A stretch of 37,457 bases of DNA. Source: Allomuricauda sp. (lineage in GTDB: Bacteria > Bacteroidota > Bacteroidia > Flavobacteriales > Flavobacteriaceae). Positions 9,354 to 16,971 of the stretch are shown here, piece after piece; position 1 is the first letter of the stretch, and each line of letters starts with the position of its first letter. The stretch is from NCBI GenBank assembly GCA_030148335.1, contig JASBTQ010000043.1, positions 1 to 37,457 on the forward strand. The letters run 5' to 3'. The notes under the pieces were generated by a model. That model searched no databases. It had not been told where the DNA came from and was given only the letters and a program-made list of their open reading frames with translations. A program made the position numbers and the translations under genes.

Positions 9354-9665
9354 GTGCTGAAACTATTGGCTCTCCCTATTGTATCGGTGATGCTCGTTTC
9401 CATTTTGATGGCATCCCCCTTTGTCCCGCTTCTGGGCAGGGAATACAGCACTGCACTTATACTTGGGGCCTCAGAAGAGGAAAACAACAGCCACGAAACA
9501 GCAAGCTGCAAAAACTTTGACGGCAAGTTCTTCGTGTTCCGCAATTTTTTCTCAGTCGACCCTTCCTTCAAACAAGAGCAAAATCTAAGCTCGTTGCGGT
9601 ACATATTCCAAGTTATGGAGCACACCGTTGAGATTCTTGACCCTCCCCCTAGGGAATTGGTTTAG
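9354..9665 (+). CDS. Small exported protein of unknown function
   Basis: This 103-residue frame begins with GTG and a hydrophobic stretch over about residues 2-24 that can act as a signal peptide or membrane anchor. The rest is soluble, with no motif I recognise. It lies between batE and the first SulP permease on the same strand, 80 bases before the latter. An ATG at codon 13 is the only other good start and would cut the hydrophobic segment. Small uncharacterised exported proteins of this kind occur in flavobacteria, but I cannot assign a function. Confidence 0.6.
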   Translation: MLKLLALPIVSVMLVSILMASPFVPLLGREYSTALILGASEEENNSHETASCKNFDGKFFVFRNFFSVDPSFKQEQNLSSLRYIFQVMEHTVEILDPPPRELV

Positions 9666-9745
9666 TCCCTGAAACATTCATATTCTAATCAATTTTCTAA
9701 CTGTCTTCAATCCAAAAAGCGCTTGAAGGCAAAACTTTTTTAATT

Positions 9746-11329
9746 ATGTTCAAGTATCTTAAAAATGACTTGCCATCCAGTGTTGTGGTCTTCTTTGTGG
9801 CATTGCCGCTCTGTTTGGGCATTGCCTTGGCCAGTGGAGCCCCTCTCTTTTCCGGTCTGATTGCCGGGATTGTCGGGGGTATAGTTGTAGGCGCATTGAG
9901 TGGGTCCCAACTGGGGGTCAGTGGTCCTGCAGCCGGACTTGCCGCCATTGTGCTCACTGCCATAGGCTCCTTGGGAGGTTTTGAAAACTTCCTTGTCGCG
10001 GTTGTGCTTGGTGGTATCATACAGATCCTGTTCGGTGTCCTAAAAGGGGGTATCATTGCATACTATTTCCCTTCATCCGTCATCAAGGGAATGCTTACCG
10101 GTATAGGGATCATCATCATTTTGAAACAGATCCCCCACTTTTTTGGCTACGATGCGGATCCAGAAGGTGATCAAGCCTTTTTCCAGGTCGATGGTGAAAA
10201 CACCTTCAGTGAAATCCTTGTCGCACTCAACAATATAAGCCCCGGAGCGACATTGATCGCTGTTATTGCACTTGCCATTCTTATTCTATGGGACAAGGTG
10301 CTGACAAAAAAATCAAAAATATTCCAGTTGATCCAAGGTCCTCTCGTGGCTGTGGTACTGGGCATTCTTTACTTTACATTTACCCAAGGGAATTCCAACT
10401 GGGGGATTTCTCCTGAACACCTTGTACAAGTCCCTGTCCTGGAAAGCTTTGCCAACTTTGGAAGCCTGTTCCAGTTCCCCAACTTTTCCGTTATTGGAAA
10501 TACTGAAATTTGGATAACTGCATTCACCATTGCATTGGTGGCCAGTTTGGAAACGCTGTTGTGCGTTGAGGCCACTGACAAGTTGGACCCCTACAAAAGG
10601 ACCACCCCTGCCAACAGGGAATTGTTCGCCCAAGGCGTTGGAAATTCCATATCCGGCCTACTTGGTGGATTGCCCGTGACCCAGGTGATCGTACGTAGCT
10701 CAGCCAACATCCAGTCAGGTGGCCGCACCAAATTGTCGGCCATTGTGCACGGTTTTTTATTACTAATTTCTGTGTTGTTGATTCCCAGGTTGCTCAACAT
10801 GATCCCCTTGTCCGTACTGGCCGCTGTGCTGTTCATCGTCGGTTTCAAACTGGCCAAGCCCAGCCTATTCAAGACCATGTACCAATTGGGGTGGAAACAA
10901 TTTGTCCCGTTCATTGTAACTGTGGTGGGCCTTGTCTTTACCGACCTTCTCATTGGTATTGCCCTAGGTCTGGCCGTCGGGATTGTGGTGATCCTGATCA
11001 AAAGTTACCAAAATTCGCATTTCCTGCATATCGAGGATAAAGGCAATGGGGAAAACATGATCAAAATGACCCTTGCGGAAGAAGTGACCTTCATCAACAA
11101 GGGAGCCATCCTGAAAGAGCTGGATCGCCTTCCAGAAAATTCCTATCTTGAACTGGATGTTAGGAAGACAAGGTATCTGGACAATGACATCATTGAGATT
11201 TTGGAAGATTTCTCGGGCAAAGCCAAAAGCAAGAACATCAACATAAAACTGATCTCTGAAAGAGGCGTGGTCGAGAACCCCGAGAGTTACATCAAATTTT
11301 TCAACCTAAGACCGAAACAAACGGCATAA
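9746..11329 (+). CDS. SulP-family anion permease with STAS domain
   Basis: The 527-residue protein is a SulP/SLC26-type transporter: an N-terminal multi-helix membrane domain (SGAPLFSGLIAG, SGPAAGLAAIV and GLLGGLPVTQVIVRSS motifs) and a C-terminal STAS domain at about 435-525. Members move sulfate, bicarbonate or other anions, often with Na+ or H+; sequence alone does not decide which. The beta-carbonic anhydrase gene starts nine bases downstream, which favours bicarbonate as substrate (inference). The ATG at 9746 gives a typical MFKYLKNDLPSS start that aligns with the second SulP in this window. Confidence 0.93.
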   Translation: MFKYLKNDLPSSVVVFFVALPLCLGIALASGAPLFSGLIAGIVGGIVVGALSGSQLGVSGPAAGLAAIVLTAIGSLGGFENFLVAVVLGGIIQILFGVLKGGIIAYYFPSSVIKGMLTGIGIIIILKQIPHFFGYDADPEGDQAFFQVDGENTFSEILVALNNISPGATLIAVIALAILILWDKVLTKKSKIFQLIQGPLVAVVLGILYFTFTQGNSNWGISPEHLVQVPVLESFANFGSLFQFPNFSVIGNTEIWITAFTIALVASLETLLCVEATDKLDPYKRTTPANRELFAQGVGNSISGLLGGLPVTQVIVRSSANIQSGGRTKLSAIVHGFLLLISVLLIPRLLNMIPLSVLAAVLFIVGFKLAKPSLFKTMYQLGWKQFVPFIVTVVGLVFTDLLIGIALGLAVGIVVILIKSYQNSHFLHIEDKGNGENMIKMTLAEEVTFINKGAILKELDRLPENSYLELDVRKTRYLDNDIIEILEDFSGKAKSKNINIKLISERGVVENPESYIKFFNLRPKQTA

Positions 11330-11338
11330 CATAAAATT

Positions 11339-11965
11339 ATGAAAACACACACAATAGAAACACAGACCACCATGACGCCCAAAAAGGCAATCCAATTTTT
11401 GAAGGAGGGCAATGAGCGTTTCCAAAATAACCTAAAGGCCAATAGGAACCTGTTGCAACAGGTCAACGAAACCAAGGATGGGCAGTTCCCCTTCGCCACC
11501 ATCCTTAGCTGTATCGATTCTAGGGTGTCTGCAGAGTTGGTCTTCGATCAAGGCCTTGGTGATATTTTCAGTATAAGGATTGCTGGCAACTTTGTCAACG
11601 AGGATATTCTGGGGAGCATGGAGTTTGCCTGCAAATTGGCCGGCACAAAATTGATCGTGGTCTTGGGCCATACCAGCTGTGGGGCTGTAAAAGGTGCTTG
11701 TGACCACGCCCGCCTTGGTAACCTCACTACATTGATCAACAAGATTGAGCCTGCGGTAGAGGCCGTCAAAGAACCAAAGGACGAGTCATTGAGAAATTCC
11801 AAAAACTTGGAGTTTGTGGATGCGGTCGCAGTAAAGAACGTAGAAATGACCTTGGAAAACATTCGGTCGCAAAGTCCTATTCTAAAAGAAATGGAGGATG
11901 AGGAGCAGATAGCCATCGTCGGGGCCATGTATGACCTCTCTGACGGTAAGGTGGTCTTTTTGTAA
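11339..11965 (+). CDS. Beta-carbonic anhydrase
   Basis: The 208-residue protein interconverts CO2 and bicarbonate. The zinc site of beta-class enzymes is complete: C58, H111 and C114 (CIDSR at 58-62, HTSCGAV at 111-117), with the D60/R62 dyad that gates the active site. No signal peptide, so it is cytosolic. It is sandwiched between two SulP permeases, nine bases after the first, which suggests it hydrates CO2 or equilibrates transported bicarbonate. An internal ATG at codon 12 is an alternative start without effect on the active site. Confidence 0.95.
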   Translation: MKTHTIETQTTMTPKKAIQFLKEGNERFQNNLKANRNLLQQVNETKDGQFPFATILSCIDSRVSAELVFDQGLGDIFSIRIAGNFVNEDILGSMEFACKLAGTKLIVVLGHTSCGAVKGACDHARLGNLTTLINKIEPAVEAVKEPKDESLRNSKNLEFVDAVAVKNVEMTLENIRSQSPILKEMEDEEQIAIVGAMYDLSDGKVVFL

Positions 11966-11984
11966 AAAACCGTTCCATACATAC

Positions 11985-12023
11985 AAAGGGTCGAAGGGTT
12001 ATCATGTCCTTCGACCTTTTTTT
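11985..12023 (+). terminator. Intrinsic terminator after the carbonic anhydrase
   Basis: A 9-bp perfect stem GGTCGAAGG/CCTTCGACC (11989-11997 with 12008-12016), extendable by a G:T and three A:T pairs, is followed by a seven-T run. It lies between the carbonic anhydrase stop and the second SulP start, so that permease is either read through or has its own promoter. Confidence 0.85.
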
Positions 12024-12062
12024 ATTCCAGAATTGTTACCTTCACCTTCACAACCGAAAGCC

Positions 12063-13919
12063 ATGTTCAAACATTTTAAAGGAGATCTTTTTGGGGGAAT
12101 CACTGCTGGAATCGTTGCGCTGCCCTTGGCGCTTGCCTTCGGGGTAAGTTCGGGATTGGGACCAAGTGCAGGATTGTACGGTGCCATCTTTATCGGTTTT
12201 TTTGCTGCTCTTTTTGGAGGCACCAACACACAAATTTCTGGACCAACTGCTCCCATGACAGCAGTGAGCATGGTGATGATCTCAGGTATCCTGGCCCTTA
12301 ATAATGGAGATATCGGCAAGGCACTTCCAGCCATTCTCACCGTTTTTTTGCTGGCGGGACTTATGCAAATTGGCCTTGGCCTTATCGGTCTGGGAAAATA
12401 CATCAAATATATCCCTTATCCTGTCGTCTCTGGATTTATGACTGCCATTGGGGTCATTATACTCATCACCCAAATACTCCCCGCCATTGGTTATTATCCT
12501 AAGGAAGACACCTCCTATGTAAACAGTTTCAAACCCAAGGCAGAAGAGAATATCTTGACCAGCATTCTCAGAGAGGAAACCGAAGAGGGCATTCTGGTCC
12601 TTGAAGATTTTGAAGAGACCATCAATAGGGCCGGGAACATCACTGCCGATGACATGGACAAAGAAGCAAGGGGCTTGGCCGGAAAGCATGCCTCTGGGGT
12701 CATTGGTACTTTTAAGGTATTGCCTAGGGCCCTCAATAATATTGATTGGCTGGAACTGGCACTGGCTTTGTCCACCATTCTCATAGTGTATGGGTTTAAG
12801 CGCATCACCACCGCGGTCCCCAGTACCTTGGTCGCATTGGTGGTCGTTTCCGGTCTTGCCTATGCCCTTGGCCTGGACTATCGCCCCATTGAACAGATTC
12901 CTAGCGGGCTCCCTGTTCCCCGTTTGGAAATTTTTACCGAGTTCAGGCTCGGCGCCATTGCCCCGTACATTTTTACGGCGCTCACGCTTGCCCTACTCGG
13001 CGCCATTGATTCCCTGCTCACATCTGTGGTCGCGGACAATATGACCCAGACCAAACACAGTCCCAACAAAGAACTCATGGGACAGGGTATCGGGAACAGT
13101 GTAGCCGCCTTGTTCGGCGGAATCCCCGGTGCGGGTGCCACCATACGAACGGTGGTGAACATCAACTCTGGGGGCAAGACACGACTTTCCGGTATGATCG
13201 CAGGTTTGCTCTTGTTGGTCATACTGCTCGCATTGGGGCCTGTCGCCTCACAAATTCCTGCAGCAGTATTGGCGGGCCTACTCGTCACCGTCGGGATCGG
13301 CGTTATGGATTATAAAGGGTTGAAGGCCATTCCGAATATGCCGAAGGACATCAAGTTTGGACCTTTCCGGTTGAGTTCTGAGGTCATAGTCATGTTGGTG
13401 GTCATGGTGCTTTCCTCGGTATGGAACCTTGTATATGCTGTAGGAATAGGTCTGATCATGGCCTCATTGATGTTCATGAAAAAAATCGGCGACATTACTT
13501 CCCAAAGGTCCAATGTGACCTCTTTGAAAGAGGAAGGCTGGCCCGATGAAAAGGACATTCCCCAAAAGTTGAAAGAAGGGGTCTTCATCAAACACATCAA
13601 CGGTCCTCTTTTCTTTGGTTCCACCAGCGAATTCCAGCTACTGGCCGACCAGATTCCGAAAAATGCATCCATTGTGATCATCCGAATGGGTCGTATGCCT
13701 TATATGGACCAATCGGGCCTGTATGCCATGGAGGAAGTGCTCCATGCCTTGAAACGAAAACAGATCACCGTGTTGTTGGTAAAGATTTTGGAGCAGCCAA
13801 AATATATGATGCAAAAAATAGATATCGTTCCAGGTCTGATCCCGAACGAGCATGTTTTTGACAATTTCAAATTGTGCATGAATTGGTTGGGCGGCCATAA
13901 AGAACGCCTTGACACGTGA
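12063..13919 (+). CDS. Second SulP-family anion permease with STAS domain
   Basis: The frame is open from 11931, but the ATG at 12063 (618 residues, MFKHFKGDLFGG) is the credible start because the upstream part would be translated terminator and overlaps the carbonic anhydrase gene. The protein has the SulP core (SSGLGPSAGLYGA, SGPTAPMTAVSM, GGIPGAGATIRT) and a C-terminal STAS domain at about 500-600. Unlike the first SulP it carries a hydrophilic insert at about residues 149-225 between membrane helices. Substrate is probably bicarbonate or sulfate; the neighbouring carbonic anhydrase supports the former. No intrinsic terminator is evident after it. Confidence 0.92.
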   Translation: MFKHFKGDLFGGITAGIVALPLALAFGVSSGLGPSAGLYGAIFIGFFAALFGGTNTQISGPTAPMTAVSMVMISGILALNNGDIGKALPAILTVFLLAGLMQIGLGLIGLGKYIKYIPYPVVSGFMTAIGVIILITQILPAIGYYPKEDTSYVNSFKPKAEENILTSILREETEEGILVLEDFEETINRAGNITADDMDKEARGLAGKHASGVIGTFKVLPRALNNIDWLELALALSTILIVYGFKRITTAVPSTLVALVVVSGLAYALGLDYRPIEQIPSGLPVPRLEIFTEFRLGAIAPYIFTALTLALLGAIDSLLTSVVADNMTQTKHSPNKELMGQGIGNSVAALFGGIPGAGATIRTVVNINSGGKTRLSGMIAGLLLLVILLALGPVASQIPAAVLAGLLVTVGIGVMDYKGLKAIPNMPKDIKFGPFRLSSEVIVMLVVMVLSSVWNLVYAVGIGLIMASLMFMKKIGDITSQRSNVTSLKEEGWPDEKDIPQKLKEGVFIKHINGPLFFGSTSEFQLLADQIPKNASIVIIRMGRMPYMDQSGLYAMEEVLHALKRKQITVLLVKILEQPKYMMQKIDIVPGLIPNEHVFDNFKLCMNWLGGHKERLDT

Positions 13920-13927
13920 CCACCACC

Positions 13928-13960
13928 TTTGATTTTTTTGATGTAAGGACAGTACATTTG
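13928..13960 (+). promoter_or_regulatory. Probable pheS promoter
   Basis: TTTG at 13928-13931 and TACATTTG at 13953-13960 match the Bacteroidota -33 and -7 elements with a 21-base spacer, 58 bases before the pheS ATG. A second exact -7 box, TAAATTTG at 13992-13999, lies closer to the start but has a poorer -33 partner. Confidence 0.5.
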
Positions 13961-14018
13961 TCCATTGCCCATTTATTCAGGTACAATTTGCTAAATTTGT
14001 CCGCCAATAGCACTAAAC

Positions 14019-15038
14019 ATGATCGAGACCATAAAGGAACACTTGGCCGAAGTAGAAAGATTCTCTTCCACCTCAAGCGATGAAATTGAAACTTTCCGAA
14101 TCAAATATTTGGGAAAAAAAGGCTTGTTGAACACCTTCTTTGCCGAGTTCAAAAATGTGCCCAACGGGGAAAAGAAAGAATTTGGGCAGGTCATCAACCA
14201 ATTGAAGAGTGCAGCGACCGAAAAGGTAAACACCCTCAAGGAAGCCTTGGAAAACCAAGTGGAGCCCGAAGGTAAATTTGGTGATCTCACTCGACCCGGG
14301 GAGCCCATTGAAATCGGGGCAAGACATCCTATCTCCATCGTAAAGAACCAGATCATCGACATCTTTTCCAGAATTGGGTTCAATGTTTCCGAAGGACCTG
14401 AGATAGAGGACGACTGGCACAATTTTACGGCATTGAACCTGCCCGAGTACCATCCGGCACGCGACATGCAGGATACTTTTTTCATCCAGACCGATCCCGA
14501 TATCCTCTTGCGTACCCATACTTCCTCCGTGCAAGTGAGGTATATGGAAAGCCATAAACCACCCATCCGTACCATTTCCCCGGGAAGGGTGTACCGAAAC
14601 GAGGCCATTTCGGCACGCTCCCACTGCTTTTTCCACCAAGTGGAAGGGTTGTATGTGGACAAGAACGTCTCCTTTGCCGATCTGAAGCAGACCCTACAGT
14701 ACTTTACATCTGAAATGTTCGGGAAATCCAAGATCAGGCTGCGCCCATCCTACTTTCCTTTTACGGAACCCAGTGCTGAAGTGGATGTGTATTGGGGACT
14801 GGAGACCGAAACGGACCATCGCATGACCAAGGGTACCGGTTGGTTGGAAATCATGGGTTGTGGCATGGTGGACCCCAATGTCCTCAAAAATTGCGGTATC
14901 GACCCCGAAGTATATTCCGGGTTCGCCTTTGGAATGGGCATAGATCGAATTGCGCTCCTCCTCCACCAAATTTCTGACATTAGACTGTTGAGCGAGAACG
15001 ACGTCCGCTTTTTGGAACAGTTCAAGAGCGCCCTTTAG
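14019..15038 (+). CDS. pheS: Phenylalanine-tRNA ligase alpha subunit
   Basis: PheS (339 residues) is the catalytic alpha subunit of the alpha2-beta2 phenylalanyl-tRNA synthetase. After the N-terminal coiled coil come class II motif 2 (GRVYRNEAISARSH) and motif 3 (FGMGIDRIALLLHQISDIRL). Length is normal. pheT is not next to it, which is common in flavobacteria. The ATG at 14019 gives the expected N-terminal coiled coil. The gene seems to be a single transcription unit, with a long gap behind it. Confidence 0.97.
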   Translation: MIETIKEHLAEVERFSSTSSDEIETFRIKYLGKKGLLNTFFAEFKNVPNGEKKEFGQVINQLKSAATEKVNTLKEALENQVEPEGKFGDLTRPGEPIEIGARHPISIVKNQIIDIFSRIGFNVSEGPEIEDDWHNFTALNLPEYHPARDMQDTFFIQTDPDILLRTHTSSVQVRYMESHKPPIRTISPGRVYRNEAISARSHCFFHQVEGLYVDKNVSFADLKQTLQYFTSEMFGKSKIRLRPSYFPFTEPSAEVDVYWGLETETDHRMTKGTGWLEIMGCGMVDPNVLKNCGIDPEVYSGFAFGMGIDRIALLLHQISDIRLLSENDVRFLEQFKSAL

Positions 15039-15074
15039 TCGCGAAATGCCTGCTTGAGTCGGCTGCCAGTTAAT

Positions 15075-15150
15075 CGCTCGGAGCCAAGGACCGGGGGTCA
15101 GGAATTGGGAACCGGTTTTTAGGATGCAGTTGCAGTTTGCAGTTACCCAA
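15075..15150 (+). repeat. Degenerate heptanucleotide-periodic array (NNYYRGK)
   Basis: Cut into sevens from 15075, the sequence reads CGCTCGG, AGCCAAG, GACCGGG, GGTCAGG, AATTGGG, AACCGGT, TTTTAGG, ATGCAGT, then a six-base TGCAGT, TTGCAGT and TACCCAA. In the first eight units position 4 is always a pyrimidine, position 6 is G in all but one, and position 7 is G or T. The units are too diverged to be seen as an ordinary tandem repeat. No gene overlaps it. Confidence 0.55.
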
Positions 15151-15206
15151 GTCCATATTAAATCCAATGAAAATTAACAAAGTAATCGAACAACTGCACC
15201 CAGAAA

Positions 15207-15255
15207 CATCTCTTTTCTATTTTCTATCGTCCATTTTCTAGCATCCAACATCTGG
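15207..15255 (+). repeat. Heptanucleotide array (NNNTCYN)
   Basis: Seven consecutive heptamers, ACATCTC, TTTTCTA, TTTTCTA, TCGTCCA, TTTTCTA, GCATCCA and ACATCTG, all carry T, C and a pyrimidine at positions 4-6. Read on the minus strand the unit is NRGANNN, sharing the RG core with the neighbouring array at 15075. Together the two arrays fill about 40 percent of the 309-base gap between pheS and the GbsR-type regulator; the rest of the gap holds only the promoter region described separately. Confidence 0.65.
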
Positions 15256-15293
15256 CAACAAGCATTGAACTTTTAACACAACTTTAAGTTCGT

Positions 15294-15328
15294 TTGGTTT
15301 TGTTTGTTCCGAACCAATATTAATTTTG
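15294..15328 (+). promoter_or_regulatory. Promoter and operator-like palindrome of the efflux operon
   Basis: TTTG at 15299-15302 and TAATTTTG at 15321-15328 match the Bacteroidota -33/-7 elements with an 18-base spacer, 20 bases before the GbsR/MarR-type gene. An inverted repeat TTGGTT (15294-15299) and AACCAA (15312-15317), separated by 12 bases, overlaps the -33 element and spacer, the position expected of an autoregulatory operator. Confidence 0.5.
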
Positions 15329-15347
15329 CGCCTTCAAATTATCAGAT

Positions 15348-15824
15348 ATGGTAAAGACGAAGGATGAGTTGATAGAGACCTTGGGGCTCCACTTGGAAGG
15401 TGAACATAATCTTCCCCCTTTGGCAGCCCGAATCTATGCCATTTTGGTCATGACCAATGAGGACGGATTGACCTTTGAGGATTGTCTCGAAAAGCGTGGG
15501 GCCAGCAAAAGTTCAACCTCCACCTCCCTGAATCTGTTGCTCAACATGGGGATTGTCACCTATTTTACCAAGCCAGGCGAAAGAAGAAGGTATTTCACGC
15601 TTGCCAAAAAAAAGACATTCTTCCTTACCAAATTACAGGAAAACCTGAAACGCCTTGAAAACGAAAAAAAAATCATCACCTCGGTAATGGGCTACCATGA
15701 AAAAAACAGTCCAAAAAAATTTGAGGAGGGCAAGGCCAGAACCAGCATTTACCTTGACTATATCCATAAGAACGAGACCCTTTTAAAAGAATCCATCAAA
15801 AAACTTGAAATCATATTGGATTAA
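15348..15824 (+). CDS. GbsR/MarR-type transcriptional regulator
   Basis: The 158-residue protein has a winged-helix domain at about 20-90 (LPPLAARIYAILVM, then SKSSTSTSLNLLLNMG as recognition helix and GERRRYF as wing) and a coiled-coil C-terminus for dimerisation. This matches the GbsR/MarR-like regulators found in front of RND pumps in flavobacteria. It precedes the adaptor gene by 46 bases on the same strand and is likely the local repressor acting on the palindrome upstream (inference). Ligand unknown. Confidence 0.85.
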   Translation: MVKTKDELIETLGLHLEGEHNLPPLAARIYAILVMTNEDGLTFEDCLEKRGASKSSTSTSLNLLLNMGIVTYFTKPGERRRYFTLAKKKTFFLTKLQENLKRLENEKKIITSVMGYHEKNSPKKFEEGKARTSIYLDYIHKNETLLKESIKKLEIILD

Positions 15825-15870
15825 AAATCCAATGTCCAACTATCTAAACCTTAACACATTAAGTTCGTAC

Positions 15871-16938
15871 ATGAAAACAATCAAGATACCCTTTGTACTG
15901 GCAGGAATAGTTCTTTTAATGTCCTGTGGAGGCAAAACCCAGCAGCAATCCGCCCCGCCACCACCATCTTTAAAAACCACTGCCCTGAAAAAGCAGGATA
16001 TCACTGTTTACAATACCTACTCCACTTCGATGGAGGGGGTACAAAACGTACAGATTTGGCCCAAGGTTTCAGGTTTTGTCCAAAACATTTATGTGGAAGA
16101 AGGGCAAAAAGTGAAAAAAGGGCAGCTGCTCTTCAAATTGGAGACCCAGACCCTGTCCCAAGACGCCAACGCCGCCAAAGCTTCGGTGAACGTGGCCCAA
16201 GTGGAAGTGGACAAATTGGTCCCCTTAGTGGAGAAAGGCATTATCAGCAACGTACAGTTGGAAACCGCCAAAGCCCAACTGGAGCAGGCCAAGAGCAATT
16301 ACAACAGCATCACCGCAAACATTGGGTATTCCAACATCGTGAGCCCGGTAAACGGTTACATTGGGGGGATTCCCTACAAAGTAGGGGCCCTAGTGAGCAG
16401 TACCATGGCCCAACCCCTGACCGTGGTCTCGGACATCAGTGGCATCAGGGCCTATTTTTCCATGAACGAAAAAGAATTGCTCCAGATGAAAACACAAATG
16501 GCAGCAAATGCCAATGAAAATGCGGCCAGTTCTAACCCAGAGGTGGAATTGGTCATGATCAATGGCCAAACATATCCCCACAAAGGGAAAATCGCCATGA
16601 TCAACAATATCATCAACCCCACCACGGGAAGCGTTTCCCTTCGGGCCGATTTTGAGAACCCAGATCTGTTGTTGAGTTCTGGGAGTACTGGAACAATCAG
16701 GGTTCCTTCCACATATAAAGATGTGTGGGTGATTCCCCAATTTGCCACAGTGGACCTTCAAGGGACCAAAATGGTGTATGTGCTCAATGGGGATACCGTG
16801 AACACAAAGCCAATCAATATCGTGGCACAGACTGCCACGGAATTCATCGTATCCGAAGGCCTTGAAGAGGGAACGACCATTGTGACCGAAGGTGTCTCCA
16901 AATTGAGGGATGGACAAACCATCAACCCTATCAAATAA
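15871..16938 (+). CDS. RND efflux periplasmic adaptor (lipoprotein)
   Basis: The 355-residue membrane fusion protein links the RND pump to the outer-membrane channel. It starts with a lipoprotein signal with lipobox LMSC (C19) and a proline-rich linker, then a biotinyl-lipoyl half (VSGFVQNIYVEEGQKVKKGQ), an alpha-helical hairpin at about 100-150, the second lipoyl half, a beta barrel and a membrane-proximal domain. The frame is open from 15805, but ATG 15871 places the signal sequence at the N-terminus. AcrA/MexA family. The pump gene starts 34 bases after the stop. Confidence 0.95.
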   Translation: MKTIKIPFVLAGIVLLMSCGGKTQQQSAPPPPSLKTTALKKQDITVYNTYSTSMEGVQNVQIWPKVSGFVQNIYVEEGQKVKKGQLLFKLETQTLSQDANAAKASVNVAQVEVDKLVPLVEKGIISNVQLETAKAQLEQAKSNYNSITANIGYSNIVSPVNGYIGGIPYKVGALVSSTMAQPLTVVSDISGIRAYFSMNEKELLQMKTQMAANANENAASSNPEVELVMINGQTYPHKGKIAMINNIINPTTGSVSLRADFENPDLLLSSGSTGTIRVPSTYKDVWVIPQFATVDLQGTKMVYVLNGDTVNTKPINIVAQTATEFIVSEGLEEGTTIVTEGVSKLRDGQTINPIK

Positions 16939-16971
16939 TTGTACCGTCAACCTTATTAGAACAAACAACCC

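Noticed and set aside
11931..12062. Upstream extension of the second SulP frame
   Set aside because: It overlaps the carbonic anhydrase gene and the intrinsic terminator, and the protein aligns with its paralogue only from ATG 12063.
15039..15347. CRISPR array or small gene in the gap after pheS
   Set aside because: The units are seven bases without spacers, and the only frames are under 30 codons with no start signals.
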